From the NCBI GenBank assembly GCA_018267365.1, contig JAFDYQ010000018.1, forward strand, positions 17,545-81,544: DNA of 64,000 bases. The letters run 5' to 3'. Below, one piece after another: positions 26,633-34,347 of this stretch. This DNA comes from Bacteroidota bacterium (lineage in GTDB: Bacteria > Bacteroidota > Bacteroidia > Chitinophagales > LD1). The notes under the pieces were generated by a model. That model ran no database searches, had not been told where the DNA came from, and saw nothing but the letters and a program-made list of their open reading frames with translations. How positions within the stretch are numbered: position 1 is the first letter of the stretch; each line of letters opens with the position of its first letter. The position numbers were made by a program, and so were the translations under genes.

Positions 26633-27634
26633 CTACTTAGGCACGATGATAGAGTAGTATTTCACTGCATACCCAGCCCACACCCCCACTACACTATCGC
26701 CTGATATATTGGATTTGACCCGTAGCGGCGCTGAGAAGGGGCTACCTCCACCATCATTCTCCAGTGTATTAAAAAAGTCATAGGTGCGGCTGTCTATGTT
26801 TGCCCATTTGAGCGTCACAGTATCCCCCTTCCAAAAATATCCGTATGTAACAGGATCTGGACTCACAATGTACCCCGGTATACCTCGCTCCAGCGGTAGC
26901 GTGAGCGTCTGTCCTACCCACAGCTTATCATCATACACGGACCCTGAATAAGGTGTATAAAAAGGTTCGTCATTGCGCTGTGTCCAGTACCTGATGAAAT
27001 GCCCATTGCTGGGTGGTACAGTGATAGTAGCCATGACATTGACCAGGCTGTCATTATTCGGTGCATTGCGTATGCTGAGCCCATCTATGCCCAGCGCCTG
27101 AGGTATAGTAGTGTAGGAGGTCAGAGTTTTATTGCCTACATGGATATTGAGATGATAGGTATGCTGCTCAGCGCCGCAGTGAGGACAGTTGCCCGTATTG
27201 TAGTATGAGGCCAGCTCACTCAGTGGGAGCGTATAGACGCACACATCGGGTACAGATGACGAGTCATATACCGTCACGCCCAGAGAGTATAGCAGCGTCC
27301 ACTTCAGAGAGTCAGGTATGGCAGTCAGATCGCGCAGGCAGATCTCCTCCAGCGGTATGTGTGTGCTATCGCCATCTATGGTCATATACATAGCCGCTCC
27401 ATGCAGAAAAAACGCACCCAGATCATTAATGTTCAAATCTCCAAATACACGGGTACTCCGGGTGAGCAAAACCACGGGAGGTTTGCCATTTTCTATATTG
27501 CCATCTACCACCGTGCTGGTACCCAGATCTGGTAGATTGCCGGTGATATCTTTGGTACATGCCGATGAGATCAAAGCAGCTGATGTAGCTGCCAAGAGCA
27601 AACGCAAATAGATATGCCGTAAGGATCGTATCAT
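26633..27634 (-). CDS. DUF4249 family lipoprotein
   Basis: About 333 residues from the ATG at 27634, one base after the stop of the TonB receptor gene. A signal peptide ends in a lipobox (ALISSAC), then TKDITGNLPD. The pattern matches the DUF4249 family, which accompanies TonB-dependent receptors of the CarboxypepD_reg type and is thought to act as an outer-membrane accessory lipoprotein. The rest is beta-rich with conserved-looking segments RYWTQRNDEPFYTPY and YDFFNTLENDGG. The substrate is unknown. Confidence 0.82.
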   Translation of the reverse strand: MIRSLRHIYLRLLLAATSAALISSACTKDITGNLPDLGTSTVVDGNIENGKPPVVLLTRSTRVFGDLNINDLGAFFLHGAAMYMTIDGDSTHIPLEEICLRDLTAIPDSLKWTLLYSLGVTVYDSSSVPDVCVYTLPLSELASYYNTGNCPHCGAEQHTYHLNIHVGNKTLTSYTTIPQALGIDGLSIRNAPNNDSLVNVMATITVPPSNGHFIRYWTQRNDEPFYTPYSGSVYDDKLWVGQTLTLPLERGIPGYIVSPDPVTYGYFWKGDTVTLKWANIDSRTYDFFNTLENDGGGSPFSAPLRVKSNISGDSVVGVWAGYAVKYYSIIVPK

Positions 27635-27635
27635 T

Positions 27636-30023
27636 TTATCCGCCAAATTTAAAATTCCAGGTAATAGATGGTAGAATCGGGAAAAGTGAAACCTGCTTCA
27701 GAGATGTCTTTATACTGCCCGTGTATGGATTCCCCTGTACATCTACATAGACGAAATAAGGGTTCAGCCGGCTGTAGGCATTGTAGATAGACAGATTGAG
27801 GTCAGAGTGCAGTTTAGGAAATCTCCTGTGCCGGAATGTATATGTGACACTGAGATCCAGGCGATGGTAGGCAGGCAGGCGATAAAAATTTCTCGGGCCA
27901 TATATCTCATGGATAGTCCCCTCCTGGTAGAAAAGCTGCACGGGCAGGGTAGTTGTATTGCCGGAGGCGTAGACAAAGGTCGCTCCCAGCTTCCAGCGTT
28001 GATTGATCTCGTACATCAATACCACATTCAGGTCGTGGCGACGATCATACTTGGCAGCAAACCATTGATCATTATTGATACTCGGAAACTTGCGCTGCGT
28101 CCATGCCAGGGTATAGCCTATCCACCCCTGAAATTTGCCACGCGCCTTTTTGAGGAAAAACTCAGCGCCGTAGCTCCTGCCCTTGCCGAAAACAAAGAAG
28201 TCCTCCACATCCTGGTCTATACCGGGCACATTATTGTCTCCATACTCTATCTGATTAAAAAGTTGTTTGTAGTAGCCCTCAATGGAGGCCTCAAACATAT
28301 TGTCATGAAAATTTTGGAACACCCCGAGGGAATACTGCAATGCCATTTGCGGCTTCACTTTCAGCGTGCTGGGCACCCAGAGGTCAAATGGCAGCGTAGT
28401 GGTAGAGTTTGATACCAGGTGAATGTACTGCTTGGTCAGAGAGAAGCCGGCCTTGATAGAGGTAGATTTAGCCACCTTAAAGCGAGCGCTGGCTCTGGGC
28501 TCCAGACCGTAGTAGGTCTTGACGGGCTGGTCCAGGGCGTAATTCAAGCTATCTATCTTAGCACCCGTCGAGTCAAAAATGCTCTTCTTGTACGGTCCCG
28601 CCAGGCAGAAGAGTGATGCCCGCAGCCCCAGATTTATCTTGAGCCATTTATTGACCTCAAAGTCATCTGCTACGTATGCCGCTAGTTCATGCCCGTACTT
28701 AGAAGAGGTGTTTGTATTCTGTATGCTCACAGAGTCAAAAACGCCCTGCGTCTGGTATGGTGTGAGCATGTGATTGGTATAGTCTACGCCAAACTTCACC
28801 ATATGCCCCACGAGTGGCGAATAATCAAAGGCCAGCTTGGCACCGAGGTCACGGGTATCGCTGCTGACCCCAAAGATAACACCCCGGTAGTCAGACTTGA
28901 TATCAAAGCGATAATCATTATAAATGAACATCGCATTCATAAACAATTTATCGCCAAAGATATGGTTCCAGCGCCCCGTCACGGTGCTGTTTCCCCACGG
29001 GAAATGAATATTAAAATCGCCCTCCGGTGCCTTGAAGTCAAAGACATCCCGCCCGAAGTAGGCACTGACAAACAGTCTATCTTTGTCTGATACGATATAG
29101 TTCAGCTTAGCATTTAGATCATAGAAGTAATATCCATCCTTCTTGTATTTGCCGCCCTGATAGGTAGCCAGAAAGGGTTTGGTGAGCAGATCTATATACG
29201 TACGCCTGCCGGAGAGGATGATGGAGCATTTATCCTTTTTGATAGGACCCTGTATAGTCAGGCGTGATGCGATGAGTCCTATACCGCCCGCTACCTCCCA
29301 GTGCTTCATATTGCCTTCACTCATCTTCACATCTACCACAGAGGAGAGCCGACCGCCATATTGGGCGGGCATAGCCCCCTTCTCTATCGCTACCGAGCGC
29401 ACCGCATCAGAGTTGAATACCGAAAAGAAACCAAAGAGGTGTCCTGTGTTATATACCACGGCCTCATCCAGTAGCACCAGATTCTGATCGGGCCCGCCCC
29501 CGCGCACGTAGAAGCCCGTATTCCCCTCTCCTGCAGCCATCACACCCGGCAGCAGCTGGATCGTTTTCAGCACATCTACCTCACCCATAAAGGCCGGGAT
29601 TGATTTCACAGTCTCAATATTGAGCTCCTGCCTACCCACGGCAGTGCTGGTCACGTTAGCATCTTTCTTTTCGGCGGTGACCACTATTTCCTTTGTAGCC
29701 ATAGCAGATGTGTGCAGATCAAAGTTCATTTTGACATTGGCTGTGAGGTCCAGTGGCACAGACTGGGTCTCATAGCCTACGTAGGAGACCTTAAGCGTAT
29801 AATGACCCGCCGGGAGATCGAGAGAGTAAAAGCCATAGTCATTGGTATTGGTTCCTTTGGTCAGCTCTACCACAGCTATGGTAGCCCCCAGCAGCCCTTC
29901 ACCATTGGCAGTGTCTTTGATATAGCCGGAGATAGTGTATTTAGGCACAGACTGTGCAGGCAGCGGGCAGATAGCAGCAAGGCCCAGAAGAAGCAAAAAA
30001 AGACAACGTAAAGATCTCAGCAT
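27636..30023 (-). CDS. TonB-dependent outer-membrane receptor
   Basis: A 795-residue receptor from ATG 30023 (MLRSLRCLFLLLLGLAAICPLPAQS). It has an N-terminal CarboxypepD_reg-like domain (ISGYIKDTANGEGLLGATI, residues ~30-105), a plug domain (~120-240; LPGVMAAGEGNTGFYVRGGGPDQNLVLLDEA) and a 22-strand barrel ending in FKFGG. The C-terminal residue is not the usual Phe or Trp. It has a DUF4249 lipoprotein immediately downstream, a frequent partnership. The imported substrate (siderophore, peptide or glycan) cannot be inferred. Confidence 0.9.
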   Translation of the reverse strand: MLRSLRCLFLLLLGLAAICPLPAQSVPKYTISGYIKDTANGEGLLGATIAVVELTKGTNTNDYGFYSLDLPAGHYTLKVSYVGYETQSVPLDLTANVKMNFDLHTSAMATKEIVVTAEKKDANVTSTAVGRQELNIETVKSIPAFMGEVDVLKTIQLLPGVMAAGEGNTGFYVRGGGPDQNLVLLDEAVVYNTGHLFGFFSVFNSDAVRSVAIEKGAMPAQYGGRLSSVVDVKMSEGNMKHWEVAGGIGLIASRLTIQGPIKKDKCSIILSGRRTYIDLLTKPFLATYQGGKYKKDGYYFYDLNAKLNYIVSDKDRLFVSAYFGRDVFDFKAPEGDFNIHFPWGNSTVTGRWNHIFGDKLFMNAMFIYNDYRFDIKSDYRGVIFGVSSDTRDLGAKLAFDYSPLVGHMVKFGVDYTNHMLTPYQTQGVFDSVSIQNTNTSSKYGHELAAYVADDFEVNKWLKINLGLRASLFCLAGPYKKSIFDSTGAKIDSLNYALDQPVKTYYGLEPRASARFKVAKSTSIKAGFSLTKQYIHLVSNSTTTLPFDLWVPSTLKVKPQMALQYSLGVFQNFHDNMFEASIEGYYKQLFNQIEYGDNNVPGIDQDVEDFFVFGKGRSYGAEFFLKKARGKFQGWIGYTLAWTQRKFPSINNDQWFAAKYDRRHDLNVVLMYEINQRWKLGATFVYASGNTTTLPVQLFYQEGTIHEIYGPRNFYRLPAYHRLDLSVTYTFRHRRFPKLHSDLNLSIYNAYSRLNPYFVYVDVQGNPYTGSIKTSLKQVSLFPILPSITWNFKFGG

Positions 30024-30200
30024 AGGGTGGCAGTTCGGACTGCGAAAATAAACCAACCTGCTGACATGCGCCGATACCACCACATGATATTCAATCGAAT
30101 GTGGGCTAAATAACGGTGAAAGAAAAATGGTAGAGCAGAGATGAGCGCACAGCTATTGATACGACCACATGCAATACCTGGTAGCTGTTGAGGTGAGTAG

Positions 30201-31007
30201 TCAGATCCGGGCTTCGAGTATATTATCTCGTAGCAGCGATAGATACTCTGCCGCCTGCCTCAGACGCGAGCCATACCAGGAGAACATCTCTCCATCTACG
30301 ATCATGACCTTAGCCCTCGGGCATAGCTGCTGAAACTCTGCGATATGCTTATCGGTAAAACTATAAGGCTCAGAAGATAGGAATATCAGATCTGGCTGAG
30401 ACTCTGTCAGGCGTGCAGCCGTGACCTCCGGGTACCGTGATAGGCCGGCAAAAGCATTTCTCACACCTAGTATCCCCATCATATAATCTATAAAAGTGTG
30501 ATGCGCCGCTACCATATACGGCTTGCGCCAGATCAGATAGGCGGCGGTCAGTCCATCGGGCAGCTGTCTATGTCGTACCAGTGCTGCAAATTCATTTTGT
30601 ATCTCAGCCACCAGGTCTCTGGCCGTCAGCTCTGTGGCCGTCATATCCCCTATGGCTATCATCATCTGATAAGCATCATGCAGGGTATATATATCGCTCA
30701 TCCATACAGGAAAACTCTTTTGCAATGCAGCAATCCCCTCCGGATAGTTCTCTTCTTTATTGCCAATAATGAGGTCAGGCTCCAAAGCCTTTATTTTTTT
30801 CAGGTCAAAGTCTTTTGTGCCTCCTATACGCTCCTTTTTGCAGACCTGATCCTCCGGATGGATACAGAATCTGGTCAGGCCCACTACCCTATCTCCCAGG
30901 CCCAGGTCAAACAGCAACTCTGTCTGAGACGGCACCAGAGAGATGATACGCCGGGCAAACTCCGGCACCTCCACTGACTGTCCCATCTGATCTATATAGG
31001 TGCTCAC
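30201..31007 (-). CDS. BtuF-like binding protein without signal peptide
   Basis: A 268-residue protein of the helical-backbone metal-receptor (BtuF/periplasmic binding) fold. Hallmarks are RIISLVPSQTELLFDLGLGDRVVGLTRFC, the LEPDLIIGNKEEN motif and the long central helix. Unlike true BtuF it begins MSTYIDQMGQSVEVPEF with no signal peptide or lipobox. No ABC transporter genes lie beside it. It may bind a corrinoid or metal ligand in the cytoplasm or have another role. It is preceded by an AT-rich intergenic region and divergent from the lipoprotein gene at 31082. Confidence 0.75.
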   Translation of the reverse strand: MSTYIDQMGQSVEVPEFARRIISLVPSQTELLFDLGLGDRVVGLTRFCIHPEDQVCKKERIGGTKDFDLKKIKALEPDLIIGNKEENYPEGIAALQKSFPVWMSDIYTLHDAYQMMIAIGDMTATELTARDLVAEIQNEFAALVRHRQLPDGLTAAYLIWRKPYMVAAHHTFIDYMMGILGVRNAFAGLSRYPEVTAARLTESQPDLIFLSSEPYSFTDKHIAEFQQLCPRAKVMIVDGEMFSWYGSRLRQAAEYLSLLRDNILEARI

Positions 31008-31081
31008 TCGTATTGGTTTTGCAAATTTAAAATTGGCATAAATTCTGCTAGATGTGACTCAAACATTTCAACCGCTCATAC

Positions 31082-31495
31082 ATGAAGAATTCAATCATTG
31101 CAGGGGTCGTATTGCTGATCACGGCCTTAGGCGCGGCCAGCTGCCGCAAAGATATATATGGTTGCACAGATCCATACGCATCTAACTATGCACCCAATGC
31201 TAATGTAGATAATGGCTCCTGCACATATGTCCGCTATGGCAATGTTATGTTTTGGACAGATAGAAATGAGGGTACTGTTCAGATCACGATCGGTGGCCAG
31301 ACCAGTACTATTACCGGCTATGTGACCGGAGGCACACCCAGTTGTGGTAATACTGTATCAGCCAATTTCTCCTTGGAGGAAGGTACTTATACTTACAATG
31401 TAGTAGCGGGACCATCCCCGGCCTATCCGCAGGGCTACACATATACCGGGACCGCAGTGGCCCAAAACGGTATCTGCAACGCTTATCAGCTATAA
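31082..31495 (+). CDS. Small lipoprotein with GCTDP-type motif
   Basis: A 137-residue lipoprotein: signal peptide with lipobox GAASC, then RKDIYGCTDPYASNYAPNAN and VDNGSC. This GCTDPxAxNYxPxA..DNGSC element is repeated in many Bacteroidota secreted proteins and probably forms a small disulphide- and calcium-stabilised loop. The remaining ~85 residues are beta-rich with a Cys pair (TPSCGN, NGICNAY). The gene ends only four bases from the convergent CBS gene, with no terminator hairpin between them. Confidence 0.65.
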   Translation: MKNSIIAGVVLLITALGAASCRKDIYGCTDPYASNYAPNANVDNGSCTYVRYGNVMFWTDRNEGTVQITIGGQTSTITGYVTGGTPSCGNTVSANFSLEEGTYTYNVVAGPSPAYPQGYTYTGTAVAQNGICNAYQL

Positions 31496-31499
31496 CCAA

Positions 31500-32864
31500 T
31501 CAGGCCAGTGCCTCTATCAGGTCAAACTCAGTGATGATAGTCCAATCACTGGTGGGTAGCTGCACCATCACTGCGGTATTATCTTTTGATATCTGCCTGG
31601 AGATCTCTGATACAGATGCATGATAGGCTACCGCAGGGAAACCACCTCCCATCACCTCGCCTACGCTCCGCTCACGGCTTTGATGGTCATCCATTAGCAG
31701 CTGGAGTATGAGATTCTCAGACATACTGCCTACCAGTTTATTGTCTTCCAGTACAGGCAGTTGTGTGAGGCCGTTTTTCTTCATCAGCTTAAAAGCATCC
31801 GCTACTGTTTCATTTGGCGACACCGATACCAGCTGCTTGAATCCCTTTTTGCGCTCTATGATCGTCTTGGCGGTCACCACCTCATCTACCAGAAAGCCCC
31901 TGTCTCTCATCCAGTCATCATTATATATCTTGCCTACATAGCGGCTGCCATGATCATGCAGGATGATCACCACCACATCTCCCTCCTGAAACTGATCGGC
32001 ACGCTGCAGCACCCCCTGTACAGCCGCGCCCGCCGAGTACCCGGCAAAAACGCCCTCCTCCCTGGCCAGCCTGCGGCACATGATGGCTGCATCTTTATCA
32101 CTTACTTGCTCCACTGCATCTATCACGCTAAAGTCAAAATTGCCAGGTATGATATCCTGGCCGATACCCTCTATGAGATAGGGATAGGCCTCCTTCATAT
32201 CCTTTTCGCCGGTTTCCTTATATTTCTTCAGTATAGAGCCGTAGGCATCTACGCCTATGGTCTGAATGGCCGGATTCATCTCCTTCAGGTACATAGAGGT
32301 ACCCGTCACAGTACCGCCTGTGCCGATAGTAGTCACGTAGTGTGTTATTTTGCCATCGGTCTGGTCCCATATCTCAGGCCCGGTAGAGAGATAGTGTGCC
32401 TTGCGGTTTGAGAGGTTTTCATATTGATTGGCAAAAAATGAATTGGGTATCTCCCTTGCCAGCCTCTCACCTACCTGATGATAGTTGCGCGGATCATCAT
32501 GAGCCACGTTGGTAGGGCACACTATCACCTCAGCACCGAGTGCGCGCAGTATATCTACCTTTTCCTTACTCTGTTTATCTGTAGTGCTGAAGATACACTT
32601 GTAGCCTTTCACAGCTGCTGCCAGTGCTATGCCCATGCCGGTATTGCCCGAGGTACATTCTATAATGGTACCACCCGGCTTCAGTTTACCCTCTATCTCC
32701 GCATCTATCACCATCTGATATCCTATGCGGTCTTTGATCGAGTTGCCGGGGTTAAAGTATTCTACCTTCAGCAGCAGGTCTGCCTTGATACCTTTACCTA
32801 TTTTATTCAGTCTGACCAGCGGGGTGTGGCCTATCGTTTCCAGGATATTGTTGTAAACCTTCAT
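31500..32864 (-). CDS. Cystathionine beta-synthase-like PLP enzyme with tandem CBS domains
   Basis: A 454-residue enzyme. Residues 1-320 form the fold type II PLP domain with Lys44 (NPGNSIKDR) as Schiff-base lysine, the TSGNTG phosphate loop and GTGGTVTG. Residues ~335-454 hold two CBS motifs (VADAFKLMKKNGLTQLPVLEDN and a second pair). This layout matches cystathionine beta-synthase; a cysteine synthase with regulatory CBS domains is the alternative. It joins homocysteine and serine, and fits with ahcY elsewhere in the window. Two tandem putative small RNAs lie just upstream. Confidence 0.86.
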   Translation of the reverse strand: MKVYNNILETIGHTPLVRLNKIGKGIKADLLLKVEYFNPGNSIKDRIGYQMVIDAEIEGKLKPGGTIIECTSGNTGMGIALAAAVKGYKCIFSTTDKQSKEKVDILRALGAEVIVCPTNVAHDDPRNYHQVGERLAREIPNSFFANQYENLSNRKAHYLSTGPEIWDQTDGKITHYVTTIGTGGTVTGTSMYLKEMNPAIQTIGVDAYGSILKKYKETGEKDMKEAYPYLIEGIGQDIIPGNFDFSVIDAVEQVSDKDAAIMCRRLAREEGVFAGYSAGAAVQGVLQRADQFQEGDVVVIILHDHGSRYVGKIYNDDWMRDRGFLVDEVVTAKTIIERKKGFKQLVSVSPNETVADAFKLMKKNGLTQLPVLEDNKLVGSMSENLILQLLMDDHQSRERSVGEVMGGGFPAVAYHASVSEISRQISKDNTAVMVQLPTSDWTIITEFDLIEALA

Positions 32865-32967
32865 GTCTCTTCACTTTGATACGGGCTCAAATATCACAAA
32901 ATCCCCCCAATGGCCGACCATCGGTAGACTAATTGTAGATAAGTAATGGGAAAGGGAGGAGGGGGAC

Positions 32968-33019
32968 AAAAAAAAATGGCCACCTCTTTCGAGATGACCA
33001 CTTTGAACCTATGAAAACG
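32968..33019 (-). ncRNA. Putative short RNA, copy 1 of a tandem pair
   Basis: Read on the minus strand: a Bacteroidota-type promoter, ~20 nt of single-stranded leader (acgttttcataggttcaa), then a hairpin (tggtcatctc GAAA gaggtggcca, two wobble pairs) and nine T. The predicted transcript is about 50 nt. The core from the T-tract to the promoter edge is nearly identical to the copy at 33126-33176. No ATG-initiated peptide is encoded. Alternatively these are two stacked terminators or attenuators ahead of the CBS gene. Not classified in any family known to me. Confidence 0.5.
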
Positions 33020-33024
33020 TAGTA

Positions 33025-33057
33025 CGAAGATAAGGATCCGCAGCACTCTTATCCAAA
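33025..33057 (-). promoter_or_regulatory. Promoter of short RNA copy 1
   Basis: On the minus strand TTTG (33057-33054), a 21-nt spacer and TATCTTCG (33032-33025), one mismatch to the TAnnTTTG box. Confidence 0.5.
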
Positions 33058-33125
33058 TTTGTACTTAAATTTTTACATTTTTTAAAAAATCAGTAATGCT
33101 ATATGCTTACAAAACAATTCAATAC

Positions 33126-33176
33126 AAAAAAAATGGCCACCTCTTTCGAGATGACCACTTTGAACCTATGAAAACG
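33126..33176 (-). ncRNA. Putative short RNA, copy 2 of a tandem pair
   Basis: Same architecture and nearly the same sequence as copy 1: leader, 10-bp GAAA-tetraloop hairpin at 33134-33157 and eight T. The two copies lie about 157 bp apart, and only their spacers differ. Conservation of promoter, leader and hairpin points to a duplicated transcription unit rather than just a duplicated terminator. The nearest gene upstream on this strand (ending 33281) has its stop 124 nt before the hairpin. Confidence 0.5.
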
Positions 33177-33181
33177 TAACA

Positions 33182-33213
33182 CAAAGATAAGGAGCATCCT
33201 CCAATCTTGCAAG
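33182..33213 (-). promoter_or_regulatory. Promoter of short RNA copy 2
   Basis: On the minus strand CTTG (33213-33210), a 20-nt spacer and TATCTTTG (33189-33182), an exact TAnnTTTG box. Confidence 0.5.
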
Positions 33214-33280
33214 TTTTTCAAAAGAATCTTGAGGATTTTCATCCCCGTATTTGATGCATTTACCGAATTTGGCTTTTGGA

Positions 33281-33793
33281 TCAGGTGTTTTCAGTCACTA
33301 TCCGCTCCAGATTTTCTAAAAAGCTGAGTGTAGCGGGGCATCTTGGCGAATTATTGATGTATAGCTTTTCATTGACCTGATGATAAAAGTCCCTCCGCAC
33401 ATGATGCGGAAATCCGCTACAATCGCCAGGACGGATATCGTAGACGCGGCACTTATTATCCCTGCCGAGGTGCTGGCATGGCTGCTTTTTATTTACGATA
33501 TCTCCGTTATCCTCATCCACGGTAAGGTACTTGTCAAAATACTGGTCAAAGGTCATACCTACGCGCTCTGCTATACGCTTGATCTCCGGCCTGGTAAAGG
33601 TAGGGGTCATGGTCTTGCAGCAGTTGGCACACTCCAGGCAGGCCACCTCCTGCCAAGCTGCCTGATCGGCTTGCTTGAGCATCTTCTGGAGGTTCTTAGG
33701 TTTTTTGCGGGCCAATTTTTTAAGAAACAGGGCGAGACCTTTCTTCTTCTGATGGGCGCGGCGCACTCTGGCGGCGACATTAAATTTCGGCAT
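33281..33793 (-). CDS. YkgJ-family cysteine-cluster protein
   Basis: A 170-residue protein with a basic N-terminal stretch and the cluster CLECANCC (~54-61). Further Cys residues follow in QPCQHLGRDNKCRVYDIRPGDCSGFPHHV. This is the YkgJ-type (PF03692) pattern, which is thought to bind a metal, probably zinc or an Fe-S cluster. The biochemical function is unproven. It sits 29 nt downstream of the SxtJ-like gene on the same strand. Confidence 0.85.
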   Translation of the reverse strand: MPKFNVAARVRRAHQKKKGLALFLKKLARKKPKNLQKMLKQADQAAWQEVACLECANCCKTMTPTFTRPEIKRIAERVGMTFDQYFDKYLTVDEDNGDIVNKKQPCQHLGRDNKCRVYDIRPGDCSGFPHHVRRDFYHQVNEKLYINNSPRCPATLSFLENLERIVTENT

Positions 33794-33822
33794 GTAAGGG
33801 GAGATATATTTAAAGGATAATA

Positions 33823-34182
33823 CTAGAAAAGTTTTTCGAGGTCGGTGGCAGTATAGGTATGATTTCTCTCCACAAAGAAGCTCCCTGCCATGTTTTTAGT
33901 TTTTCCGGCCGCAAATAACCGGTAGAAAAATGCTATAGGTGAGAGAAAAAGAACAAAGACAACACCCAATATGATCCTGCTCGTCACGCCTCCTATCTGC
34001 TCTCCTATCCACTGCCAGCCGCCCGTCACTTTCTGCAATATATATGGTGAAAGCAAACCGGCCACCAGGACCAGCACCGCAGCTACCATCAGCCACCACT
34101 GATGAATCCTCCAGCCGATGAGGGTAAAGCCGATCCATATGATGGCAAGCGCTTTATACTGCTCTTTGCGTTTCTTCGTCAT
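33823..34182 (-). CDS. SxtJ-like small membrane protein
   Basis: About 119 residues from ATG 34182 (MTKKRKEQYKALAIIWIG). Three hydrophobic segments are visible (~10-26, ~30-50, ~70-92), and the tail ends GSFFVERNHTYTATDLEKLF. The FFVERNHTYTxxDLEKxF ending is the typical SxtJ-family pattern. In saxitoxin clusters SxtJ and SxtK are of unknown function and accompany the SxtI O-carbamoyltransferase. Here the same partners lie upstream in one operon. An accessory role in carbamoyl transfer at the membrane is an inference. Confidence 0.78.
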   Translation of the reverse strand: MTKKRKEQYKALAIIWIGFTLIGWRIHQWWLMVAAVLVLVAGLLSPYILQKVTGGWQWIGEQIGGVTSRIILGVVFVLFLSPIAFFYRLFAAGKTKNMAGSFFVERNHTYTATDLEKLF

Positions 34183-34186
34183 CGTA

Positions 34187-34336
34187 TCAAAACATAGGAT
34201 ACACAAATGGTGCTACGGCAGAATTGCCACCTATCACTATCAGCACTCCTATCAGTAGCAGTACGATCACTATAGGCAGCAGCCACCATTTCTTCCTTAC
34301 TTTGAGAAAGTCCCAGAGTTCTTTCAAAAATTCCAT
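34187..34336 (-). CDS. DUF5989/SxtK-like tiny membrane protein
   Basis: A 49-residue protein, starting MEFLKELWDFLKVRKKWW and containing one membrane helix (~20-36: LLPIVIVLLLIGVLIVIGG) before a short tail NSAVAPFVYPMF. The MEFLxELWxFLKxRKKWW start and single helix are the DUF5989 pattern, the usual companion of SxtJ and NodU/SxtI carbamoyltransferases. Its stop is 4 nt before the SxtJ start, and its own start is 11 nt after the carbamoyltransferase stop, so the three genes are one operon. Confidence 0.8.
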   Translation of the reverse strand: MEFLKELWDFLKVRKKWWLLPIVIVLLLIGVLIVIGGNSAVAPFVYPMF

Positions 34337-34347
34337 CCCTTATATTT

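Noticed and set aside
30024..30200. Cobalamin riboswitch near the BtuF-like and TonB genes
   Set aside because: No B12-box-like conserved sequence or matching stem order was seen in the intergenic DNA.
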